Source: a virus | Strand: one strand, 5' to 3' | DNA length: 30,688 nucleotides | IMG/VR virus record: IMGVR_UViG_3300044729_001179 | Span: 1 to 30,688 of that record | Shown: positions 6,792-13,008 of the stretch, piece after piece | Layout: each line of letters begins with the position of its first letter | Position numbering within the stretch: position 1 is the stretch's first letter | Made by a program: the position numbers and the translations under genes | The notes under the pieces: model-generated | Told to the model about the DNA's origin: nothing | What the model saw: the letters and a program-made list of their open reading frames with translations, nothing else | The model's database searches: none

Positions 6792-7650
6792 TGAAACCTC
6801 CGAGGCGGGTCAACGGCCCAGCCCACTTGCAAGAGTTCCGATGGTGGCACACTGCCGGGCCTCCATCGATGTAGAACCAGACCTCATCCCTACCGCAAGT
6901 CGGGCATCGGATGCCATCGACGTATGGGCGCTGTGCTGCCCTGTAGGTTCCTCCTACCTGCTCCCCGAGGCGTCGTCGCACGTCAGCGTCGGTGTCGATC
7001 GCCGCATGGAACACGCGGCGGAGTTCCCGAGGCGTGACGCTGACGGGGATCTCGACGCGCACGGGCGGCGGCTTCGGCTTGACCTTTACGAGCTCCACCA
7101 ACCACATAGGCGGGCGCTGGGGCATCACATCGTAGGCTCCATCGGTCAACCACTCGTAGCGGACGCCTGACCGATGAAGCGTCGGCGGCGCGACGACGTA
7201 GCCGCCATCTCCCCGCACATCCACGCCGGGGACGATGCCCTGAGCGTTGCGGATCTCCACCTGTTCGTCCTCTGGGAACTGCCACCAGAAGTGACGCCCT
7301 CGTCCCGTCTTGGCGCCGCGCGTCTTGACGAGTCCGTGGATCTTCGCCTGCGCCTTGTACCAGGCGAGGGCCTCGTCCCCGTCGCAGTCGAGCACCCACA
7401 CCTTCGACGCCTTACCCGTCGCCACGCCGATTCCAGCGGATGGCCACTGCTCCCACCATGCGGTCACCCGCTCTGCATCCGTCGTCGCCATCGTCTGCCA
7501 TGCCCCGAGCCGCGGATGCTTCCCGCGCTGCTTCTCTGAGCACTCCTTTCCCGCTCGGCAGGCGCAGACGAGCTCATCGCTGACCTCGTACAGCGGATGA
7601 ACGCGCAGCCCTACAGCGGCGCACTCGAGCGCCTTGGACAGCATTTGCAT
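6784..7650 (-). CDS. Bifunctional primase-polymerase (AEP/PrimPol) with C-terminal zinc finger
   Basis: The protein has 288 residues. The archaeo-eukaryotic primase core shows the metal-binding DCD at 88-90 in VWVLDCDGD, the nucleotide-binding His in GRGRHFWW (His about 120), and the third acid in GVDVRGDGGYVVAPP (Asp about 144). Residues 28-50 (CACRAGKECSEKQRGKHP) match the N-terminal segment common in phage and plasmid PrimPols. A C-terminal Cys-x2-Cys / Cys-His...Cys cluster (about 248-275) is a zinc finger likely to contact template DNA. It would make primers for replication with the adjacent helicase. Two nearby in-frame ATGs (codons 1 and 3) could both serve as start. Confidence 0.9.
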   Translation of the reverse strand: MQMLSKALECAAVGLRVHPLYEVSDELVCACRAGKECSEKQRGKHPRLGAWQTMATTDAERVTAWWEQWPSAGIGVATGKASKVWVLDCDGDEALAWYKAQAKIHGLVKTRGAKTGRGRHFWWQFPEDEQVEIRNAQGIVPGVDVRGDGGYVVAPPTLHRSGVRYEWLTDGAYDVMPQRPPMWLVELVKVKPKPPPVRVEIPVSVTPRELRRVFHAAIDTDADVRRRLGEQVGGTYRAAQRPYVDGIRCPTCGRDEVWFYIDGGPAVCHHRNSCKWAGPLTRLGGFNG

Positions 7651-7651
7651 C

Positions 7652-7861
7652 TCAGCGCTCGGCTACGAGGTCGCGAAGCTCATCCGTCGCGCGCTCGATG
7701 AGCAAGCCAGCCACGTAGGACGGCGGCAGGGACGCCTCAAGTGAGAGTCGGTCCAGCTGATCCCACACGGCGTCAGGCATCCGGAGCGTTCGGGCCTGGA
7801 CGCGGACACCTCGTCCCCAGTGATTAGGGCGCCCTGCGCCGTCGCGTTGTCCGCCCCTCAT
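7652..7861 (-). CDS. Small putative ribbon-helix-helix-like DNA-binding protein
   Basis: The protein has 69 residues. Its basic N-terminus RGGQRDGAGRPNHWGRG is followed by a strand (VRVQARTLRMP), then two helices (DAVWDQLDRLSLEA and PSYVAGLLIERATDEL). This strand-helix-helix order resembles CopG/Arc repressors. It overlaps the upstream gene by four bases and ends one base before the primase-polymerase start region, so it is in the replication operon and might autoregulate it or assist at the origin. Family assignment is by pattern only. Confidence 0.6.
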   Translation of the reverse strand: MRGGQRDGAGRPNHWGRGVRVQARTLRMPDAVWDQLDRLSLEASLPPSYVAGLLIERATDELRDLVAER

Positions 7862-8040
7862 CGCTCCCCCTCGCGGCGGTGCTCGCCGCGCTCGATGATG
7901 TCGGCCACCGGCCCATAGCCGGGGCGCGTCCGCAGGTACGCCACGACGGCGGCGCGCTCCTCAGCGACGGCCGCGGCTATGTCCTCCTCAAGCAGCTGGA
8001 TCGCCTTCTCGATCTCCGCTTGCAGATCGGTACCGGTCAT
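7858..8040 (-). CDS. Small helical protein, family B copy 2
   Basis: The protein has 60 residues. Its first 36 residues, from MTGTDLQAEIEKAIQLLEED onward, are the same as those of family B copy 1 (8417-8638), then the two diverge. It is strongly helical and acidic, with an Ala/Glu-rich heptad pattern, so probably a dimerising coiled coil. Function is unknown. The DNA identity with copy 1 is perfect over 100 bp, pointing to a recent duplication. It begins inside the end of the family A gene upstream (ATGA overlap) and ends in another ATGA overlap with the ribbon-helix-helix-like gene. Confidence 0.72.
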   Translation of the reverse strand: MTGTDLQAEIEKAIQLLEEDIAAAVAEERAAVVAYLRTRPGYGPVADIIERGEHRREGER

Positions 8041-8045
8041 GGCGC
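7946..8045. repeat. 100-bp identical direct repeat, copy 1
   Basis: This stretch is identical to 8544-8643, exactly 598 bp away. It covers the 5' part of a family B gene and the last bases of the family A gene before it. Similarity continues imperfectly on both sides. It marks tandem duplication of an A-B gene pair, or gene conversion between the copies. Confidence 0.95.
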
Positions 8046-8420
8046 AGCCTCCAGCGCGGCGACGAGGGCTTCGGCCTCGGACGAAAAGGCCGGAAGAATG
8101 ATGGCGGCGAAGCACTCCGACCCAACTCTTGCTCCGACGCCCCAACCTGTGCTGGCATGGACCGTAGACGCGATGTGGTCTGTGCCTCGTCGCGGTTCCC
8201 ACGCCTCCCGCACCAGCGCGAGCACGCATCCTAGCGTGGCGGGGTCGGTGAGGTCGGGGGCGGCGTCGGCCCATTCTCCCGTGAGGCGGCAAATGTCATC
8301 CTCTGAGCGGAACCACGCCGTCGGCACGTTGCGCCGCCCTACGGCGCGCATCCCCGGCATCCATCGCCACTTCGGGCACGCGACTGCGCGCTTCGCGAGC
8401 GCGATCTGCTCCTCGGTCAT
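8037..8420 (-). CDS. Small phage protein, family A copy 3
   Basis: The protein has 127 residues and shares a common plan with the proteins at 8635-9003 and 9000-9338: an N-terminal helix with EEQIALAKRAVACPKWRWMPGM, a central PDLTDPATLGCVLALVREAW, and a C-terminal TEAEALVAALEAAP-like helix. The middle segment between these blocks is variable. I recognise such proteins as common in phages, often called ABA-sandwich-like, but no function is established. It overlaps both neighbours by four bases. The conserved ends with a variable insert suggest a shared fold with different binding faces. Confidence 0.72.
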   Translation of the reverse strand: MTEEQIALAKRAVACPKWRWMPGMRAVGRRNVPTAWFRSEDDICRLTGEWADAAPDLTDPATLGCVLALVREAWEPRRGTDHIASTVHASTGWGVGARVGSECFAAIILPAFSSEAEALVAALEAAP

Positions 8421-8638
8421 GGCTCCTCCTCGCGGCGGTGCCAGCCGCGCTGAATATTGGTCGCGAGCAGCCGTAAGTGGTCACCGCTACCACGCGGCCC
8501 GAACGTGTCGCCGCCCTGCGCGCACTCACTCAAGTACGCCACCACGGCGGCGCGCTCCTCAGCGACGGCCGCGGCTATGTCCTCCTCAAGCAGCTGGATC
8601 GCCTTCTCGATCTCCGCTTGCAGATCGGTACCGGTCAT
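8417..8638 (-). CDS. Small helical protein, family B copy 1
   Basis: The protein has 73 residues, starting at the ATG at 8638 (ATGA overlap with the preceding gene). The N-terminal half is the same as in copy 2 at 7858-8040. The C-terminal half differs (SECAQGGDTFGPRG then LRLLATNIQRGWHRR) and is longer. A helical, acidic N-terminal half and a basic tail suggest an oligomerising adaptor or nucleic-acid-associated protein, but this is a guess from composition. Function unknown. The different tails attached to an identical head hint at diversification by recombination. Confidence 0.72.
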   Translation of the reverse strand: MTGTDLQAEIEKAIQLLEEDIAAAVAEERAAVVAYLSECAQGGDTFGPRGSGDHLRLLATNIQRGWHRREEEP

Positions 8639-8643
8639 GGCGC
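8544..8643. repeat. 100-bp identical direct repeat, copy 2
   Basis: This is the partner of 7946-8045. The identical block includes the family B start codon and the coupled end of the preceding family A gene. The unit duplicated is therefore the A-B gene junction rather than a single domain. Confidence 0.95.
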
Positions 8644-9003
8644 CGCCTCCAAGGCCGCGACGAGGGCTTCGGCTTCGGTGTCGTAGTCGCAGAGGGAGTG
8701 TTCCTTGGCGTGCCACGACCAGCGGTTGCCGGATTGCCAGTACTCGCTGTCGTACCATACGCTCGCGTGCGGGTCGCCCCACGCCTCTCGCACCAGCGCG
8801 AGCAGGCACCCCAGCGTGGCGGGGTCGGAGAGGTCGGGGAGCCATACGCCGACTTCGTGCCAGCCGTCGTCCACGCGAACGGGACGCCCGCCCGTGAGGC
8901 TCATGCCCGGAGCGGACCACTCGACGGCGAGCATCCCCGGCATCCAGCGCCAGCCCTTGCACGCTACGGCGCGGCGTGCGAGCGCGATCTGTTCGTCGGT
9001 CAT
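8635..9003 (-). CDS. Small phage protein, family A copy 2
   Basis: The protein has 122 residues from the ATG at 9003, which overlaps the stop of copy 1 by four bases. It contains MTDEQIALARRAVACKGWRW, PDLSDPATLGCLLALVREAW and the shared C-terminal TEAEALVAALEAAP. It is closest to copy 3 at both ends. The central part has its own Trp/Tyr-rich segment (WYDSEYWQSGNRWSWH). As with the other copies the function is unknown. The gene is in the leader of the replication operon, where phages often keep host-interaction genes. Confidence 0.73.
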   Translation of the reverse strand: MTDEQIALARRAVACKGWRWMPGMLAVEWSAPGMSLTGGRPVRVDDGWHEVGVWLPDLSDPATLGCLLALVREAWGDPHASVWYDSEYWQSGNRWSWHAKEHSLCDYDTEAEALVAALEAAP

Positions 9004-9338
9004 GGCGCCGCCTCCAGCGCCGCGACGAGGGCCTCGGCTTCGGTGTCGCCTTCCGCGATGTTGTGGCACCCATCGTCATCGTTGAGGCAGACAGTCCACC
9101 CGCCATCCTCGTCATTCCACGGCATCGCGTAGGCTTCATGATCGCCGCAGGATTCACGCACCAGCGCGAGAAGGCATCCGACGGTCGCCGGGTCGCGCAG
9201 GTCTGGGACGTCGATCGCGCTGTTCCATCGCCAGAGCAGCGAGTCGTCCCAGCTGCGGCCCTGGACATCGCGCATCCCGCGCATCGGCCGGAAGTGTTTA
9301 CACGCGACGAGGCGCCGCCCAAGTTCGATGTGATCCAT
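9000..9338 (-). CDS. Small phage protein, family A copy 1
   Basis: The protein has 112 residues and is the first gene after the lysis terminator. Its start at 9338 follows an AAGGAGCATC leader. The open frame extends further upstream into the terminator, but that part is non-coding. It is the most divergent family member: RRLVACKHFRPMRGM replaces RRAVACKGWRWMPGM, while PDLRDPATVGCLLALVRES and the DTEAEALVAALEAAP end are kept. An acidic Trp-containing middle (NDEDGGWTVCLNDDDG) suggests a binding surface. Function unknown. Confidence 0.72.
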   Translation of the reverse strand: MDHIELGRRLVACKHFRPMRGMRDVQGRSWDDSLLWRWNSAIDVPDLRDPATVGCLLALVRESCGDHEAYAMPWNDEDGGWTVCLNDDDGCHNIAEGDTEAEALVAALEAAP

Positions 9339-9376
9339 GATGCTCCTTCCGTCGTCGGCTCCATCGCCGCCCGACA

Positions 9377-9407
9377 CATCATAGATACCGCACCGCATTC
9401 TATGATG
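9377..9407 (-). promoter_or_regulatory. Inverted repeat in the leader of the replication operon (candidate operator/promoter)
   Basis: A perfect 9-bp inverted repeat, CATCATAGA (9377-9385) and TCTATGATG (9399-9407), lies between the endolysin terminator and the first family A gene. Weak promoter-like hexamers for the minus strand overlap it (TTGCAT and TATCTA, 17-base spacer). Position after a terminator and before an operon suggests a regulated promoter. The binding protein is unknown. Confidence 0.45.
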
Positions 9408-9420
9408 CAAGGAGGAGCAT

Positions 9421-9460
9421 AAGAAAAAGCCGCCGGGCTGCACCATGCGACCCGACGGCT
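9421..9460 (-). terminator. Rho-independent terminator after the endolysin gene
   Basis: Read on the minus strand, a 10-bp GC-rich stem (9460-9451 pairing with 9439-9428 region, one G-U pair) with a short loop is followed directly by TTTTTCTT (9428-9421). It starts about 20 bases after the endolysin stop codon and separates the lysis block from the replication operon. Confidence 0.9.
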
Positions 9461-9480
9461 TCCCGCCTTCCATCGAAGGT

Positions 9481-10182
9481 TTAACCGATCTTCACGCCAC
9501 GGACGGTAAAGGGCGTCGCCAGGCTCCAGTTACCCGCGGTCATGAGGCCCTCGAACGTCTCCATGCGGTACACGGTGCGCTGCACCAGGGCGTTGGAGCT
9601 CCCCGCCAGCCACGCCTTCCGAGCTCCGACGTAGGCGCGGACCCACTCCTTCTCGTCGCCGCCGTTGGCGGGAGACTTCTGCGGGAACGCCGCACGGTGC
9701 GTAGCCACACGACCCGGCCCAGAGTGAATGCAGGTGTCGTAGACGACGGCGTAGCCGAGGGCAGTCGTGAGGCCGATCGCCTTCGCGTGCGTGACGGCAG
9801 GGTTCCAATAGTTCTCGTCAAACACCTCGTCCTGCGCCTTATGCATGACGGGATCGGCCCCGGCCTCCTTGAGGAGCGAGACGAGGGCCTTAGCCCACTC
9901 CGGATGCGCTGCCGGGTTCAACTTCGCGGTCTCGTTCGCAGCGAGGCGCGGGACGTAAGGCTTGAGGGCCTCGGCGTGCTTGCCGCCCGCTGAGATGTAC
10001 TTCGCGACGATCTTGTCGAGGCTTCCGGCGTTGTCGGTGGCCTGATGCTTGCCGTAGCTGATCCCCGCGCCATCGCGAAGGATCGTGCATGTCTGGTACG
10101 CCGCGGGCGTCGGCACCTTGCCCGTCTCGAACACGGACAGGATCGAGTCGATCGCCTTCTTCTGCTCGTTCGTAACGCTCAT
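9481..10182 (-). CDS. Endolysin, GH46 chitosanase-like
   Basis: The protein has 233 residues and no signal peptide. The N-terminal part has the glycoside hydrolase family 46 pattern: Glu19 in SVFETGK and Asp37 in LRDGAGISYGKHQ, 18 residues apart as in the catalytic pair of chitosanases. The GSLDKIVAKYI and AIGLTTALGYAVVYDTCIHSG segments also fit this lysozyme-like fold. In phages such enzymes cleave cell-wall glycan. It follows the membrane protein at 10179-10571 with an ATGA overlap, making a holin-endolysin pair, and its ribosome site AAGGGGG lies in the holin gene. A terminator follows. Whether it cuts peptidoglycan or another glycan cannot be told from sequence. Confidence 0.8.
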   Translation of the reverse strand: MSVTNEQKKAIDSILSVFETGKVPTPAAYQTCTILRDGAGISYGKHQATDNAGSLDKIVAKYISAGGKHAEALKPYVPRLAANETAKLNPAAHPEWAKALVSLLKEAGADPVMHKAQDEVFDENYWNPAVTHAKAIGLTTALGYAVVYDTCIHSGPGRVATHRAAFPQKSPANGGDEKEWVRAYVGARKAWLAGSSNALVQRTVYRMETFEGLMTAGNWSLATPFTVRGVKIG

Positions 10183-10571
10183 GAGTCCCCCTTAGAAATG
10201 GACTTAGTTCCAAAGAAATAAGCGAACACCATCAAGCACGTATCCTTGATGAAGTGCAGGATGATCGTGTGCTCCTCGTCGCTCAGCAGCGACGTATCCG
10301 GACCGGCGATGAGGAGGTCAGCGATGTAGGCGCCGATGACGAGCGCCACCAGCGAGGTAACGAACCGCGTGAGGTACTCCTGTTCCGTTTTGGCGGTCAC
10401 GTACATGCGCGAGATCCCGAACTGGATCGACCCGACGATGAAGAACCCGAGGGCGATCGCCGCCAACGTCGTGCCCTTGTCGTCGTACAGGCTCGGATAC
10501 TCGCGTCCACCTGGCGCAGCTGGCGCCTGAACAGCTACGAGCTCAGGCGTTGCGGTCTGGTCTGGGTACAT
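10179..10571 (-). CDS. Putative holin
   Basis: The protein has 130 residues. After a Pro/Ala-rich soluble N-terminus of about 30 residues, three hydrophobic stretches follow: about 33-58 (TLAAIALGFFIVGSIQF), about 67-90 (FVTSLVALVIGAYIADLLIAG) and about 104-122 (HFIKDTCLMVFAYFFG). The tail SKGDS is short and polar. Size, three membrane segments and direct coupling to the endolysin gene fit a class I-like holin that permeabilises the inner membrane. No separate spanin genes were recognised nearby. Its ribosome site AGGAG lies just past the methyltransferase stop. Confidence 0.75.
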   Translation of the reverse strand: MYPDQTATPELVAVQAPAAPGGREYPSLYDDKGTTLAAIALGFFIVGSIQFGISRMYVTAKTEQEYLTRFVTSLVALVIGAYIADLLIAGPDTSLLSDEEHTIILHFIKDTCLMVFAYFFGTKSISKGDS

Positions 10572-10579
10572 GCTGGCTC

Positions 10580-11767
10580 CTACTCTACCAGGTGGGCGAA
10601 CATCGGGCCGAGAGTGTAACGGATGCGGGCGCGGGCAAGTTCCGCGTACTCGTCGGACAGTTCACACCCCACAAAGCGCATCCCCTCAAGCATCGCGGCG
10701 CGTCCCGTCGAGCCCGATCCCGTGAACGGGTCCAGGACAATCCCGCCGGGCGGCGTCACCATGCGGACAAGGTAGCGCATAAGTTCGGTGGGCTTGACGG
10801 TCGGGTGATGGTTGACGACGCTTGACGCCGTGCGCCCTGCGCCTGCTCGCGGCGACTGCGTGCCCGCGCTGCCCTCCTCGCGCTCGACGGCCTGCGCGCC
10901 TGTGCGTGTCGGGAGGTCACCGAGCACCTCGTCACGGTCTGCCCTGTCGGCCTTCGCCGTGTAGAAGTACCGCGCCGCCTCACGCAGACCATCCGTCACA
11001 TCTTCGCTGCCGTCGTGGAGGACGTTTGCGGGCCAGCGGCCGTTCTCCTTGTAGGTGTCAATCTCCTGGCCAATGAGGCCAGCAGACGCAAACTGCACAA
11101 CGCCATCCGACCGTTGCTGCCGTTGCTTCCGGCTGAAGTCTACGCTCTCGAGCTCAAACGGCACGCGGCAGGCGTCCACGTTGACCGCCCCTGTCCCGTG
11201 CGTCAGCACGTTGCTGGCGACTGTCCCGACAAGCGGCTTGCGCGCCATACAGATCGGCTCATGCGCTGGCTTCAACGCGGTGCCCCAGCCGGACCAGCGG
11301 CGGGCGTCGTCGGTGGCTGCAATAGTGACCTTTGCTATAGCTCCTTCCGCATGTCCTCCCAAGCATCCATTTCCACCGATCCCGTATGCAGGGCGTTCAC
11401 TCAGGATCTCCCGCTCCGCGCCCGCCGCCTTGTCGATAGCCTTTGACACATCCAGCGACTTTGGGAACCCTGACCCATACAGCCACATGATCTGGTCACG
11501 GATCTCGAACCCGGCGTCCTCGATGGCGCAGGTCATGCGATGGTACGTGCGCGAGCCAGAGAACGCGAGAAGGTGCCCGCCTGGCTTGAGCACGCGCAGC
11601 GCTTGACGCCACACCTCGAGGTCGTAGGCGATCCCCGAGGCGTCCCAGCGCTTGCCCATGAACCCGAGCTCATAGGGCGGGTCGCTTACGATGGCGTCGA
11701 TGCTGGCGTCTGGGAGCTCAGCCATGCGCGCTCGACAATCACCGACGAGGATACGCGCGCGACTCAC
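10580..11767 (-). CDS. DNA methyltransferase, beta-class (N6-adenine or N4-cytosine)
   Basis: The start is taken as GTG at 11767, which overlaps the RuvC stop as GTGA. The frame is open further upstream, but that part is antisense to ruvC. The product has 395 residues. Catalytic motif DPPY is at 29-32 inside SDPPYELGFMGKRWD, and the AdoMet-binding motif DPFTGSGSTG is at about 346-355, so the target-recognition region lies between them: the beta-class order. No restriction partner is present, so it is a solitary enzyme, probably protecting phage DNA against host restriction or tuning timing. DPPY fits adenine-N6 slightly better than cytosine-N4 but does not decide. The recognition site is unknown. 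Confidence 0.9.
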   Translation of the reverse strand: MSRARILVGDCRARMAELPDASIDAIVSDPPYELGFMGKRWDASGIAYDLEVWRQALRVLKPGGHLLAFSGSRTYHRMTCAIEDAGFEIRDQIMWLYGSGFPKSLDVSKAIDKAAGAEREILSERPAYGIGGNGCLGGHAEGAIAKVTIAATDDARRWSGWGTALKPAHEPICMARKPLVGTVASNVLTHGTGAVNVDACRVPFELESVDFSRKQRQQRSDGVVQFASAGLIGQEIDTYKENGRWPANVLHDGSEDVTDGLREAARYFYTAKADRADRDEVLGDLPTRTGAQAVEREEGSAGTQSPRAGAGRTASSVVNHHPTVKPTELMRYLVRMVTPPGGIVLDPFTGSGSTGRAAMLEGMRFVGCELSDEYAELARARIRYTLGPMFAHLVE

Positions 11768-12231
11768 GGCACGCCCCCATAGAGCGCGAGACACGCCGCA
11801 TCCGCGAGGCCGTCGTGGGCCTTCCGGCGCTTGCCCGGCGTCAGGTCCAGCCCTGGGATCATGGCGGCACGCGCGATGGATCGGGCCTTGCCCTCGCCGG
11901 GGATGTCTCGCAGAACGATCTTCTGCCACGACTGCGGCGTCGGCTCGATTACGTGCGGCACACGCCCCGCGAGGATGCCACGCCAGAGCCCGGCGCCGTA
12001 CCCCAACTTGAACATAGACGCGACTCCCTGCCCTGGCCGAGACGCCACGCGCTCAAGGACCGCAACGGTGACACCATGATCGGCGCACCACTGCCCTACG
12101 AGCCCGTCCATCTGCTCTGGCACGTAGCCATCCGGGCAGAGGTCGCGCGTGCAGTGCTGCTCCACGATGCGCCCGTGCGCGTAGACGACGAGGGCGCCGT
12201 CGAGGCCGGGGTCGATTCCGATGACGCTCAT
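11764..12231 (-). CDS. RuvC-like Holliday junction resolvase
   Basis: The protein has 155 residues, near the length of bacterial RuvC. The four RNase H-fold acids are visible: Asp7 in IGIDPGLDGALVV, Glu60 in VLERV, and the pair Asp140 and Asp144 in AHDGLADAACLAL. The basic KRRKAH before the last motif and the GKARSIARAAMIP helix fit DNA binding. It would resolve branched intermediates, trimming concatemers before packaging and completing ERF-promoted recombination. It overlaps its upstream neighbour by four bases (ATGA) and its downstream methyltransferase by four (GTGA). Confidence 0.92.
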   Translation of the reverse strand: MSVIGIDPGLDGALVVYAHGRIVEQHCTRDLCPDGYVPEQMDGLVGQWCADHGVTVAVLERVASRPGQGVASMFKLGYGAGLWRGILAGRVPHVIEPTPQSWQKIVLRDIPGEGKARSIARAAMIPGLDLTPGKRRKAHDGLADAACLALYGGVP

Positions 12232-12473
12232 AGTTCTTCATGCTCCCCATACCGGATGTCGCGTGCGGCGCCCTTGAGGCCCGTAGCCTCGAGGTACGAG
12301 ATGACGCGGCGCCGCTCCTCGTCACGCGCCCGATGCACCTGGGAGCTCCACCATTCCGAGGTGGCCTTGTTGTAGCGCTGGGTAGACTCGCATTCGGCGC
12401 GGGCCGCTCGGAGCTCCTCGAGCGTCCGGCTGAGCAGAGACTCGAGCATCGGGAGGTCAATACGCCACTCCAT
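12228..12473 (-). CDS. Small coiled-coil protein of unknown function
   Basis: The protein has 81 residues and is nearly all helical. Residues about 8-30 form a Leu/Glu/Arg heptad pattern (LESLLSRTLEELRAARAE), followed by a WWSSQVHRARDEERRRVISYLEATG stretch and a short end. It has no recognisable domain. It starts at a TAATG junction with the repressor-like gene and ends in an ATGA overlap with ruvC, so it is translated as part of that operon. The RRRVISYLEA segment resembles the EERAAVVAYL segment in the family B proteins, but too briefly to claim homology. Confidence 0.65.
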   Translation of the reverse strand: MEWRIDLPMLESLLSRTLEELRAARAECESTQRYNKATSEWWSSQVHRARDEERRRVISYLEATGLKGAARDIRYGEHEEL

Positions 12474-12742
12474 TACGTCACCTCATGTACGACGGTCCAA
12501 ACGGGATCGGGCGTGGGGATTCCGCACGCCTCGTAGAGTTCGATGCATTCGCGCGCGGTGAGGCCGAGCGCGTGACAGAGCACGACGGCTCCCTCAGGCG
12601 TGGGGCAGCTGCGCCCGTGCACGTAGTTGCTCACGCGCTGCCGCGGCGCTCCAAGGGCGTGCTCGACGAACGCACGCGAGAGCTCGCGCTGAGTGATGTT
12701 CTTCGCCGCCATGAAGCGGCGGATCGTCCTCTGCGGTTCCAT
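12473..12742 (-). CDS. XRE/Cro-type helix-turn-helix regulator
   Basis: The protein has 89 residues. The helix-turn-helix is at about 17-45: NITQRELSRAFVEHALGAPRQRVSNYVHGR, with the typical Gln-Arg-Val-Ser-Asn-Tyr recognition helix, followed by CPTPEGAVVLCHALGL as in XRE-family repressors. There is no C-terminal cleavage or oligomerisation domain, so it is Cro-like or a minimal repressor. It is divergent to the ERF operon, and a perfect 16-bp palindrome lies 31 bases upstream of its start. It most likely binds there and controls both directions. The ribosome site is weak. Confidence 0.85.
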   Translation of the reverse strand: MEPQRTIRRFMAAKNITQRELSRAFVEHALGAPRQRVSNYVHGRSCPTPEGAVVLCHALGLTARECIELYEACGIPTPDPVWTVVHEVT

Positions 12743-12854
12743 GCCCTACAGGTAGCCCGCGGGAGAAATGTTGTCCACCGCGGTGGACGTTTCGACCCGC
12801 TACGTAGTACATATGGTGTACGGCTTCGGTCGAACTCGCCACGCAGGAGCAGAT
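12743..12854. promoter_or_regulatory. Divergent control region between repressor and ERF operon
   Basis: These 112 bases separate the minus-strand regulator from the plus-strand operon. They contain the palindrome at 12773-12788. On the plus strand TTTCGA (12790-12795) and TATGGT (12812-12817) are possible -35 and -10 elements with a 16-base spacer, each a partial match. GTAC occurs twice near 12808 and 12817. A CAGGAG ribosome site precedes the ATG at 12855. Confidence 0.5.
12773..12788. promoter_or_regulatory. Perfect 16-bp palindromic operator candidate
   Basis: GTCCACCGCGGTGGAC reads the same on both strands (two 8-bp arms, no spacer). It lies 31 bases upstream of the helix-turn-helix gene and just before the possible plus-strand -35. 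A dimeric XRE-type regulator would be expected to bind such a site. Confidence 0.68.
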
Positions 12855-12995
12855 ATGAGCAGCATTGATATTGGCGGTTTTTGTCGCGATCTCGTCGCCG
12901 TGATCATTCTCGGCGCCATCGTCACCGCGGGCGCGTATGCGTTCGTCCACCCCGAACCGTGCGTGCACATGGCGCACGGCCTTGTTTGCCGTTGA
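12855..12995 (+). CDS. Tiny single-span membrane protein
   Basis: The protein has 46 residues from the ATG at 12855, chosen because a CAGGAG site precedes it. The open frame extends upstream through the promoter region, but that part lacks a ribosome site. A hydrophobic segment (LVAVIILGAIVTAGAYAFV, about 13-31) follows a short polar N-terminus, and the tail has two Cys and two His. It is the first gene of the plus-strand early operon, 13 bases before the ERF gene. Early single-span phage proteins are sometimes superinfection-exclusion or host-takeover factors. That is speculation here. Confidence 0.6.
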   Translation: MSSIDIGGFCRDLVAVIILGAIVTAGAYAFVHPEPCVHMAHGLVCR

Positions 12996-13008
12996 AGGAG
13001 TAGAGTCT

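Noticed and set aside
7879-9132. 417-codon plus-strand open frame across the A-B cassette
   Set aside because: It crosses five coupled minus-strand genes with clear paralogy. Repetition in its product only mirrors the duplicated DNA on the other strand.
11768-11929. N-terminal 54-residue extension of the methyltransferase frame
   Set aside because: The extension is Arg/Pro-rich and antiparallel in style to ordinary coding sequence. It overlaps the ruvC 3' end in another frame. The GTG at 11767 gives a GTGA overlap and places DPPY at the usual distance.
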